NCBI GenBank assembly: GCA_016794075.1
Contig: JAEUKU010000339.1
Coordinates: forward strand, 1 to 23,379
Direction: 5' to 3'
Source: Rhodospirillaceae bacterium
GTDB taxonomy: Bacteria > Pseudomonadota > Alphaproteobacteria > Dongiales > Dongiaceae
DNA length: 23,379 bases
Shown: positions 1-6,319 of the stretch, piece by piece
How positions within the stretch are numbered: position 1 is the first letter of the stretch
Layout of the letters: each line of letters begins with the position of its first letter
Made by a program: the position numbers and the translations under genes
The notes under the pieces: generated by a model
Database searches by the model: none
Seen by the model: the letters and a program-made list of their open reading frames with translations, nothing else
Told to the model about the DNA's origin: nothing

Positions 1-759
1 GACCTGCACGGTCTGGCCGATATGCAGCGCTTCGCTCGGATGGTTGATGCGGCGCCACGCGATGTCGGTGACGTGCAGCAGGCCGTCGACGCCGCCGAGA
101 TCGACGAAGGCGCCGTAATCGGTGATGTTCTTCACCACGCCTTGCAGGACCTGGCCTTCCTTGAGGTTGGCGACCAGCTCGTTGCGGGCCTCGGCGCGGC
201 TCTCCTCGAGCACGGCGCGGCGCGAGACCACGATGTTGCCGCGGGCGCGGTCCATCTTGAGGATCTGGAAGGGCTGCGGCGTGCCCATCAGCGGGCCGAC
301 ATCGCGCACCGGGCGGATGTCCACCTGGCTGCCGGGCAGGAAGGCCACGGCGCCGGAGAGGTCGACGGTGAAGCCGCCCTTCACGCGGCCGAAGATCACG
401 CCGGTGACGCGCTGGTTGTCCTTGAACTGCTTCTCGAGCTGGGTCCACGATTCCTCGCGGCGGGCCTTCTCGCGCGACAGCAGGGCTTCGCCATGCTTGT
501 CTTCCATGCGCTCGAGATAGACCTCGACGATGTCGCCGATCTTGATCTCGGGCTTCTGTCCCGGGACGGCGAATTCCTTGAGCGCGACGCGCCCCTCGGA
601 CTTCAAGCCGACATCGACCAGGACGAATTCATTTTCGATTCCGACGACGGTGCCCTTGAGCACGCTGCCTTCGAGGCCGGAGCTGGCGCCGAGGGTTTCC
701 TCGAGCAGCGCGGCAAAAGATTCGCTTTGCGGTTTTTCCTTGAGGGCTGACTTAGCCAT
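1..759 (-). CDS. rpsA: 30S ribosomal protein S1, N-terminal 253 residues (3' part runs off the window)
   Basis: S1 is the large RNA-binding protein of the 30S subunit that helps recruit mRNA to the ribosome. The reading frame is open from the ATG at 757-759 to the window edge without a stop. It encodes three S1/OB-fold repeats at roughly residues 28-95, 113-180 and 198 onward, the third cut by the window. Typical S1 blocks are visible, such as GRVKGGFTVDLSGAVAFLPGSQ and YGAFVDLGGVDGLLHVTDIA. Bacterial S1 in this group usually has about 560-570 residues, so a little under half is present. An AAAGGA Shine-Dalgarno (771-776) lies 11 nt before the ATG. It is the last visible gene of the aroA-cmk-rpsA run, a common alphaproteobacterial order. 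The 95-nt gap after cmk leaves room for its own promoter. Confidence 0.97.
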   Translation of the reverse strand, partial: MAKSALKEKPQSESFAALLEETLGASSGLEGSVLKGTVVGIENEFVLVDVGLKSEGRVALKEFAVPGQKPEIKIGDIVEVYLERMEDKHGEALLSREKARREESWTQLEKQFKDNQRVTGVIFGRVKGGFTVDLSGAVAFLPGSQVDIRPVRDVGPLMGTPQPFQILKMDRARGNIVVSRRAVLEESRAEARNELVANLKEGQVLQGVVKNITDYGAFVDLGGVDGLLHVTDIAWRRINHPSEALHIGQTVQV

Positions 760-854
760 TAGAGAGAGTGTCCTTTCATCATGTTTCCGGCCGACCGGTT
801 GTCTCCGGCGGTCTTGGAAGCTGTTGCACAAGTTGAATTCGGCAGAACAGGGAG

Positions 855-1517
855 CTAGGCCGTCATCTTGCTCATGACGTAAGCCAGCGCCTGGTCGAAC
901 ACCTGATCGGCGGTCAAGTCGGAGGTGTCGATGACCTTTGCATCCGCCGGCGCTTTGGTCGGCGATATGGAGCGGCCCTGGTCGCGGGCATCCCGCTCCT
1001 GCATGTCCTGCAAAACCCGCGCGTATATAGCCTTCTCGCCCCCGGCTGGCAACTGGCGGGCTTCCAACTCCTTGAACCGGCGCAGGGCGCGCGCTTCCAC
1101 GCTGGCGGAGATGAACAATTTGGCCTGGGCGCCCGGACAGACGACGGTGCCGGTATCCCGCCCATCGAGAACCGCACCCCTACCAGAATTGGGGGGTCTG
1201 GCGGCGAATTCACGCTGCCAATTGAGGAGCGCGGCACGCACCCCGGGAATTGCGGCGACGATGGAGGCGGCCCGGCTGGTCGCCTCGTCGCGCAGCGCCG
1301 GGTCGGAGAGGATTTCGGCCCGCAGGCCCTCGGCCGCGGCGATGGCAGCTTTTTCGTCGGCCGGGTCGTGGCCCTGCCGCAGGACGGTCAGCCCGACACC
1401 GCGATAGAGCGCCCCGGTATCCAGGAAGGCGAAGCCGAAATGGGCGGCCAGACGCCGCGCCAGGGTGCCCTTCCCGGCGGCCGAGGGACCGTCGACGGTG
1501 ATGACGAAGGAGCTCAT
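855..1517 (-). CDS. cmk: cytidylate kinase
   Basis: Cytidylate kinase transfers phosphate from ATP to CMP or dCMP in the cytosolic pyrimidine nucleotide pathway. The 220-residue protein begins with a P-loop, GPSAAGKGT, at residues 10-18. This is followed by FLDTGALYRGVG, the typical CMP-kinase substrate region. Near residue 118 is the LDGRDTGTVVCPGA block, and later the lid-region sequence ERDARDQGRSISPTKAPADA, which is also diagnostic. Length and motif order match the stand-alone bacterial family. The ATG at 1515-1517 sits 10 nt after the aroA stop, so the two are probably co-transcribed, and rpsA follows on the same strand. The start is well supported because the P-loop lies at the usual distance from it. 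Confidence 0.96.
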   Translation of the reverse strand: MSSFVITVDGPSAAGKGTLARRLAAHFGFAFLDTGALYRGVGLTVLRQGHDPADEKAAIAAAEGLRAEILSDPALRDEATSRAASIVAAIPGVRAALLNWQREFAARPPNSGRGAVLDGRDTGTVVCPGAQAKLFISASVEARALRRFKELEARQLPAGGEKAIYARVLQDMQERDARDQGRSISPTKAPADAKVIDTSDLTADQVFDQALAYVMSKMTA

Positions 1518-1527
1518 CGGCCCGGCT

Positions 1528-2883
1528 TCATCGATTCGAGGCCGTGATGCCGGCGCCGAGCCCGTTCATCAGATCGACGAAGCCGGGGAAGGAGGTGCCG
1601 ATGGCCTCGGCGTCGTCGATCTCCACCGGCTTTGTCGTCGCCATGCCGAGCACCAGGAAGGACATGCCGATGCGGTGGTCGAGCTTCACCGGGATGCGCA
1701 CGCCGCCCGGCGGAATTTTGCCGCCGCGCACGGCGAGCGTGTCCTGGCCCTCGGTCACGTCGATGCCGCAGGCGGCGAGGCCCTGCGCCATGCCGGAGAG
1801 ACGGTCGCTCTCCTTCACCCGCAACTCGGCGAGGCCCAGCATTTTCGTCTCGCCCTCGGCGAAGGCGGCAACGACGGAGAGGATCGGATATTCGTCGATC
1901 ATCGAGGGGGCGCGCTCCGGCGGCACGGTGACGCCCTTCAGGGTCTTGCCGTGGCGCACGCGCAGATCGCCGACCTTCTCGCCGGCTTCGACGCGGGCGT
2001 TCTCGATGGCGATGTCGGCGCCCATCTCCAGCAGCGTCTCGATCAACCCGATGCGGTGCGGGTTGAGGCCGACATTCGGCACCAGGATCTCGGAACCCGG
2101 CACGATCAAGGCCGCGGCGATCGGGAAGGCGGCGGAGGACGGATCGCCCGGCACCACGATCTTGCGCCCGGTGATCTCCGGCTGGCCGGTCAGCGAGACG
2201 GCGCGGCCTTCCTTCACCTGCTCGATTTTCAGCGTGGCGCCGAAGCCTTTCAGCATCAGCTCGGTGTGATCGCGGGTCGGCTCCGGCTCGATCACCGTGG
2301 TGATGCCGGGCGTGTTGAGGCCGGCCAGCAGGATTGCCGATTTTACCTGCGCCGAGGCGACGGGCAGCGTGTAGGTGATGGGCATCGGCTCCGCCGTGCC
2401 GATGACCGCCAGCGGCGGCCGGCCGCCGGCCCGCGCGACGATGCGGGCGCCCATCTGCGCCAAGGGCTCCGCCACCCGCCCCATCGGCCGCGAGCGCAAA
2501 CTGGCATCGCCGGTGAAGAAGGTGACGAAATCATAGGCCGCGACCAGGCCCATCAGCAGCCTTGTGCCGGTGCCGGCATTGCCGAGGTCGAGCACGTCCG
2601 GCGCCTCGCGCAAGCCGCCGATGCCGCGCCCGCGCGCGCGCCAGACGCCGTCGCCGCCCTTCTCCGCCGTGCCGCCCAGCAGGCGCATGGCGGCGGCGGT
2701 GCGCAGCACGTCCTCGCCCTCCAGCAATCCGTGGATCTCGGTTTCGCCAACGGCCAATGCGCCCAGCATCAGCGAGCGATGCGAGATCGACTTGTCGCCG
2801 GGGACCTTCGCCGTGCCGGCCAGGCGCTGGGCCGTGCGCGAGGCGAGCGGCCGCGGCGCGGCTGCTGCGGGATGATCGGACAA
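1528..2883 (-). CDS. aroA: 3-phosphoshikimate 1-carboxyvinyltransferase (EPSP synthase, class II-like)
   Basis: EPSP synthase joins shikimate 3-phosphate and phosphoenolpyruvate in the sixth step of the shikimate pathway to aromatic amino acids. I chose the TTG at 2881-2883 (451 residues): it gives the usual family length and has GAGAGG upstream. An in-frame ATG at 3027 would add 48 arginine/proline-rich residues unlike the family and lies upstream of a plausible promoter. Visible motifs are PGDKSISHR (28-36), LGNAGTGTRLLMG (100-112), GDASLRSRPMGRV, RDHTELMLKGFGA, DPSSAAFPIAAAL, RVKESDRL and KLDHRIGMSF. The RDHTE and SAQVKSAILLAGLNTPGITT blocks resemble the class II (CP4-type) group. Gly104 occupies the position where the glyphosate-insensitive CP4 enzyme has Ala. 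The gene is divergent from the TIGR02300 gene and leads into cmk. Confidence 0.95.
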   Translation of the reverse strand: MSDHPAAAAPRPLASRTAQRLAGTAKVPGDKSISHRSLMLGALAVGETEIHGLLEGEDVLRTAAAMRLLGGTAEKGGDGVWRARGRGIGGLREAPDVLDLGNAGTGTRLLMGLVAAYDFVTFFTGDASLRSRPMGRVAEPLAQMGARIVARAGGRPPLAVIGTAEPMPITYTLPVASAQVKSAILLAGLNTPGITTVIEPEPTRDHTELMLKGFGATLKIEQVKEGRAVSLTGQPEITGRKIVVPGDPSSAAFPIAAALIVPGSEILVPNVGLNPHRIGLIETLLEMGADIAIENARVEAGEKVGDLRVRHGKTLKGVTVPPERAPSMIDEYPILSVVAAFAEGETKMLGLAELRVKESDRLSGMAQGLAACGIDVTEGQDTLAVRGGKIPPGGVRIPVKLDHRIGMSFLVLGMATTKPVEIDDAEAIGTSFPGFVDLMNGLGAGITASNR

Positions 2884-2959
2884 GGGGCTAACCTCTCGGC
2901 GGGTCGGTCCAGCGGCGGCCCGGATCGGGTGGCGGCTGGGCGGTTGCACAAGCGGGCTG

Positions 2960-2987
2960 GTTTTAGCACAAGGACCGGGCGCCGCAA
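2960..2987 (-). promoter_or_regulatory. possible sigma-70 promoter of aroA
   Basis: On the minus strand TTGCGG (2982-2987) and TAAAAC (2960-2965) are separated by 16 bp. This places a transcript start about 70 nt upstream of the chosen TTG start of aroA and downstream of the alternative ATG at 3027. By-eye call; the hexamers match consensus only in part. Confidence 0.3.
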
Positions 2988-3006
2988 GATTGGCCGCGCG
3001 GCGCGG

Positions 3007-3035
3007 TTGACACTGCGGGCTGAGCATGGCAATGG
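3007..3035 (+). promoter_or_regulatory. possible promoter of the TIGR02300 gene
   Basis: A perfect TTGACA -35 element lies at 3007-3012 in the divergent region, about 90 nt before the GTG start of the TIGR02300 gene. The -10 is weak: GGCAAT (3028-3033) at 15 bp spacing or CAATGG (3030-3035) at 17 bp. It points away from aroA. Confidence 0.35.
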
Positions 3036-3100
3036 GGCCGAAACCTGTTGCACCACCTCACCAGTCACCCGGGCGCCGGCCCGGCCAAGGAGTAAGCGAC

Positions 3101-3427
3101 GTGAGCAAACCCGAATGGGGCACCAAGCGCACCTGCCAGAGCTGTGGCGCGCATTTCTACGACCTGCGCAAGGACACCATCAGCTGCCCGAAATGCGGCA
3201 CCACCTATGATCCGGAGGCGGTGCTGAAGTCACGCCGCGGCCGCGTGGTGGAGAAGCTCGCCCCGGTGAAGCCGGCGCCGGAACCGGAACTGCCCGAGGC
3301 CGAGGCCGAGGAGGCGGAGGATATCGGCGCGGAGGAGGAGGTCATCGAGGACACCTCCGAGCTCGGCGAGGACGACGAGGACGTCTCCGAGGTCATCGAA
3401 GGGGTCGAGGACGAGAAGGAGCGTTAA
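3101..3427 (+). CDS. TIGR02300 family zinc-ribbon protein with acidic tail
   Basis: This is a 108-residue protein of unknown function, recognised as the alphaproteobacterial TIGR02300 family (FYDLN-type acidic proteins). The N-terminal part has two CxxC pairs, CQSC and CPKC, flanking HFYDLRKDTIS, which looks like a zinc ribbon. From about residue 50 the chain becomes almost wholly acidic (Glu/Asp) and is probably disordered. I chose the GTG at 3101-3103 because a strong AAGGAG (3087-3092) lies 8 nt upstream and the family starts just before the WGTKRTCQSCG block; an ATG 75 nt upstream would add an unrelated proline-rich leader. The gene is divergent from aroA. What it binds is not known; a nucleic-acid or protein-docking role is only a guess from the fold. 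Confidence 0.88.
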   Translation: MSKPEWGTKRTCQSCGAHFYDLRKDTISCPKCGTTYDPEAVLKSRRGRVVEKLAPVKPAPEPELPEAEAEEAEDIGAEEEVIEDTSELGEDDEDVSEVIEGVEDEKER

Positions 3428-3471
3428 GGCTTTCGCAGGCCTTGTCGGTCAGGTTGGGGGCAATTATTCGC

Positions 3472-3499
3472 TTGAATAAAGGGGGGCGGCTGCTTAGGT
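3472..3499 (+). promoter_or_regulatory. possible promoter of tRNA-Ala
   Basis: TTGAAT (3472-3477) and TTAGGT (3494-3499) with a 16-bp spacer would start transcription about 45 nt before the mature tRNA-Ala. The region between the TIGR02300 stop and the tRNA holds no gene. Confidence 0.35.
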
Positions 3500-3551
3500 T
3501 CCACCCCGATTTCGGACCGGCCGCCCAGACCGCCGGTCGCGTGAGAGTTCC

Positions 3552-3627
3552 GGGCCCATAGCTCAGCTGGGAGAGCGCCACAATGGCATTGTGGAGGTCA
3601 GCGGTTCGATCCCGCTTGGGTCCACCA
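3552..3627 (+). tRNA. tRNA-Ala (anticodon GGC), CCA encoded
   Basis: The 76-nt sequence folds as a complete cloverleaf. The acceptor stem GGGCCCA/TGGGTCC contains the G3:U70 wobble pair, the main identity element for alanyl-tRNA synthetase. The anticodon loop ATGGCAT between CCACA and TGTGG gives anticodon GGC, reading GCC and GCU codons. The T arm is AGCGG-TTCGATC-CCGCT, and the discriminator A is followed by genome-encoded CCA. A strong hairpin terminator follows directly. Confidence 0.98.
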
Positions 3628-3633
3628 GAATGA

Positions 3634-3665
3634 AAACCCCCGCGCCGGCGATGGCGCGGGGGTTT
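3634..3665. terminator. bidirectional terminator between tRNA-Ala and MCP1
   Basis: A 10-bp perfect stem, CCCCCGCGCC (3637-3646) with GGCGCGGGGG (3653-3662), has a 6-nt loop. It is flanked by AAAA on the left and TTT on the right, so it can end the tRNA-Ala transcript on the plus strand and the MCP1 transcript on the minus strand. Confidence 0.85.
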
Positions 3666-3690
3666 CTGTTTGGCGATAACGTGACCGCGG

Positions 3691-5814
3691 TCAGGCGGCG
3701 CGTACCGTGTGCAGAAAGGATTCGACCTCCTGGCGCAGGCGCTCGCCATTTTTTGCCAGCTCGGACGCGGCACTCAGCACCTGGGTCGAGCCGGCGCTGG
3801 TCTGCTGCGAGGCCTGTGTTACGCCGGTGATGTTGGAGGATACTTCAGCCGTACCTGAGGAGGCTTCCTGCACGTTGCGGGAGATTTCCTGGGTCGCCGC
3901 CCCCTGTTCCTCCACCGCCGAGGCAATGGCGGTGGAAATTTCGTTCACCCGGTTGATGGTCTGGGCGATGCCCTCGATCGCCTGGGCTGAGGTCTCGGTC
4001 GCCTCCTGGATCGACCGCACCTGGCCGGAAATCTCCTCGGTCGCCTTGGCGGTCTGGGTCGCCAGGTTCTTGACCTCCGAGGCCACCACGGCGAAGCCCT
4101 TGCCCGCCTCGCCGGCGCGCGCCGCTTCGATGGTGGCGTTCAAGGCCAGCAGGTTGGTCTGGCCGGCGATCTCGTTGATGAGGGTCACCACGTCGCCGAT
4201 CTTCTGCGCAGCCTCGGCCAGAGTTTTGACCTTACCGTTGGTATCTTCCGCCTGGGTAACGGCGGTGCCGACGATGCGGGTCGATTCGGTCACCTGGTTG
4301 CCGATCTCGCGGATCGAGGAGGTGAGTTCCTCGGTCGCCGAGGCCACCGTCTGCACGTTCTGCGTCATCTGCTCCGCAGCGGCGGCAACCGCGTTCGATT
4401 GCTGCGACGTCTCCTCCGCGGTGGCCGACAGCGACTGCGCCGTCGATTGCAGCTCGGTGGCGGCGGAGCTCACCGAGCCCACAATCTCGGTGATAACTTC
4501 GTCGAACTTGGTGACCGCCGCCTCCATGCGCTTGCCGCGCTCGATCTGGCGTTCCTGCTCGGCCGCCTGAGTGGCAGCCAGGTCCCGGCCCTCGATGAGC
4601 TTGCCGCGGAAGAAGTCCGCCGCCTTGGCCATGTCGCCAAGTTCGTCCGGCCGCTCGGTCGCCGGGATCTGCGTGTCGTAGTTTCCGCCGGCCATGACGC
4701 GCATCGCTTCCGTCAACTCGGCAAGCGGGCGCGTCACCGAACGGACGCCGAACAATCCGATACCGACGAACACCGCGAGCACGGCCAGACCAACGCCGAT
4801 CATGATGTTCCTGATCATCGTGGCCGATGCAAGGATCTCGTCGGTGTCGACCTCGCCGATGATCGCCCATTTCACGCCTTCGAACTCGAAAGGCTTGTAG
4901 GCTGAGAACACCCAGATTCCGCGGTAATCCTTGATCTCGTCGACGCCGGTCTTGCCGGCAAGGCCGGCCTCCACTGTAACCGTCTTGACTTCCTGCTTGA
5001 GGATCGAGCTTTCGCCCTGCTTCAGGAACCGGGAATCGCTGCGCATCAGGAAATCGCCGCCGACGATATAGGTTTCGCCGCTTTCGCCCATGCCCTCGGC
5101 ACGCTGCATGACCGAATTGATGCGGCCGATCGGCATCTGGAATACCAGCACACCGAGATACTGCGACCCGTCCATGACCGGCGCGGCAATGAAGCTGGCC
5201 GGCACGCCTTTGCTGGGCTCGTAGGCGGCGAAGTCGGAGAAGGCGACAACATTGCTGCCGCGGCCGTCGTTGATCGAGCGCCAGACCCGCGCCAGGTCTG
5301 AGTTCTTCCAGGGCCCGGCGACGAGATTGGTGCCGTAGTCCGGTTCCTTCGTATACGAGTACACGACGTCACCGGACGTCGAGATCAGGAAGATGTCGTA
5401 ATAGCCGCGGGTTTCCGCAAACTGCCGGAACCAGGGGTGGAAGCCGGCATGCGCCAAGCTATAGGCCGAGCCATCGGCTGCCGAATTCAGTTCCCAGAGC
5501 TTGCTCTTGTCCGGATTGTCGTCGACATAGAGCTTGCGCGCGGCGCCACCGCTAAGCGCGACATAGCCCTGCGTAAGTTCCCGCAGCGATTGCCGGGTGA
5601 CGGCATTCACCGCCAGCAGATCGAGATCCTCCTTGATCGCGTTGAGATAGTCGGAGAGCGCGGCTTGACGGGCATCAACCAACGCCAGCAGCTTGCCCTC
5701 CGCGCCTTCGCGAAGCGCCGATTGTGTGAAGATGATGGAGATAACGCCAATCACGGCTATGGCCGCGGCGATCATGGATGCCAGAATCACGGGCATCTTG
5801 ACGGTAAGCTTCAT
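3691..5814 (-). CDS. methyl-accepting chemotaxis protein with large (dCache-like) sensor, MCP1
   Basis: Inner-membrane chemoreceptor of 707 residues. In order: short cytoplasmic start, first membrane segment (about 8-29), a large periplasmic sensor (30-330) with the dCache-type block RGYYDIFLISTSGDVVYSYTK, second membrane segment (about 334-356), HAMP domain (357-410) and the coiled-coil signalling domain. The hairpin tip is EIAGQTNLLALNATIEAARA, which contacts CheA and CheW. The protein ends in FLHTVRAA with no NWETF-type pentapeptide for CheR/CheB tethering. The ATG at 5812-5814 has AAGGA just upstream. The ligand cannot be told from sequence; dCache domains often bind amino acids or other small molecules. 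The linker EQERQIERGKRMEAAVT is shared with MCP2, marking these two as a pair. The upstream region has an FNR/FixK-like box and a near-match CtrA box. Confidence 0.93.
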   Translation of the reverse strand: MKLTVKMPVILASMIAAAIAVIGVISIIFTQSALREGAEGKLLALVDARQAALSDYLNAIKEDLDLLAVNAVTRQSLRELTQGYVALSGGAARKLYVDDNPDKSKLWELNSAADGSAYSLAHAGFHPWFRQFAETRGYYDIFLISTSGDVVYSYTKEPDYGTNLVAGPWKNSDLARVWRSINDGRGSNVVAFSDFAAYEPSKGVPASFIAAPVMDGSQYLGVLVFQMPIGRINSVMQRAEGMGESGETYIVGGDFLMRSDSRFLKQGESSILKQEVKTVTVEAGLAGKTGVDEIKDYRGIWVFSAYKPFEFEGVKWAIIGEVDTDEILASATMIRNIMIGVGLAVLAVFVGIGLFGVRSVTRPLAELTEAMRVMAGGNYDTQIPATERPDELGDMAKAADFFRGKLIEGRDLAATQAAEQERQIERGKRMEAAVTKFDEVITEIVGSVSSAATELQSTAQSLSATAEETSQQSNAVAAAAEQMTQNVQTVASATEELTSSIREIGNQVTESTRIVGTAVTQAEDTNGKVKTLAEAAQKIGDVVTLINEIAGQTNLLALNATIEAARAGEAGKGFAVVASEVKNLATQTAKATEEISGQVRSIQEATETSAQAIEGIAQTINRVNEISTAIASAVEEQGAATQEISRNVQEASSGTAEVSSNITGVTQASQQTSAGSTQVLSAASELAKNGERLRQEVESFLHTVRAA

Positions 5815-6261
5815 GGCTCATCCTTTCTGTCGCTCGGCGCTTCATTCGCGGCCGCCGAAGGCAAGAGGAATTCAATGACGTGCATCAATTTGACGCAGAT
5901 CAATTAAGGAGCGATTACGATGGCATTATGGAGAGATATGAAAAATGTCATGCATTCGCCCTGGATCAGCCAGTTGTAAGTTTATCCGCCTAGTATTCGG
6001 TTTCCCGTCTTATTCTAAGATTTCTTACTCTCGGCAATTACGCCGGAAGGGAGCCGGTCGTCGAACCGAGCGATTGCCGCAGCCTTTGGCTGAGTCGCGG
6101 CGCGTCGATGCAACAGCTCGTGCCACAGGGTACGCTGCGATGGCAGTTTGGAAATCGGACTGTGGAAGATTGCTGTGGCAGCTCGCGGCGCGCGCATGAG
6201 GCTGGCGACGTTGGCCAACCCAGGTAGCCACGGACCGCGTCCATCAAGAGCCTACGAAATG
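5815..6261. other. MCP1 upstream region, 447 bp, no gene recognised
   Basis: Less GC-rich than its surroundings. It holds the FNR/FixK-like boxes near 5875-5903 and a near-match CtrA box (TTAA-N7-TTAC, 5904-5918). A 13-codon plus-strand frame starts at 5938 after GGAG. No convincing protein family, RNA gene or repeat was seen in 5980-6255. Short open frames there have no recognisable motifs and compete across several frames. Confidence 0.6.
5875..5903 (-). promoter_or_regulatory. FNR/FixK-like boxes upstream of MCP1
   Basis: On the minus strand TTGATCTGCGTCAA (complement of 5890-5903) fits TTGA-N6-TCAA, the palindromic half-site pattern of FNR, FixK and DNR regulators. A degenerate second copy, TTGATGCACGTCAT (5875-5888), lies 15 bp downstream, centre to centre. 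The boxes are centred about 82 and 67 nt before the MCP1 start codon. Inference by pattern match. Confidence 0.5.
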
Positions 6262-6297
6262 AAAACCCCCGCAGCGAAGCCTCGCTGCGGGGGTTTT
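6262..6297 (-). terminator. terminator of MCP2
   Basis: A 16-bp perfect inverted repeat (6262-6277 with 6282-6297) with a 4-nt loop has a GC-rich core ending in TTTT on the minus strand, 22 nt after the MCP2 stop codon. Because the repeat also includes the A/T ends, it could act in both directions. Confidence 0.88.
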
Positions 6298-6319
6298 GCT
6301 TGCGCAGCTTTCGGGGGGA

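Noticed and set aside
1465..3210. 581-codon plus-strand frame opposite aroA
   Set aside because: Antisense shadow of aroA with no recognisable domain; it runs into the TIGR02300 gene in the wrong frame.
3393..3773. 126-codon minus-strand frame across tRNA-Ala
   Set aside because: It reads through the tRNA, the terminator and the end of MCP1; the GPKRDRTADLHNAIVALSQLSYGP-type sequence is a known artefact of translating tRNA-Ala antisense.
5921..5934. Similarity of GATGGCATTATGGAG to the tRNA-Ala anticodon region (tRNA fragment or attachment site)
   Set aside because: Only about 13 nt match, no integrase or flanking element nearby, and the rest of the tRNA is absent; likely chance.
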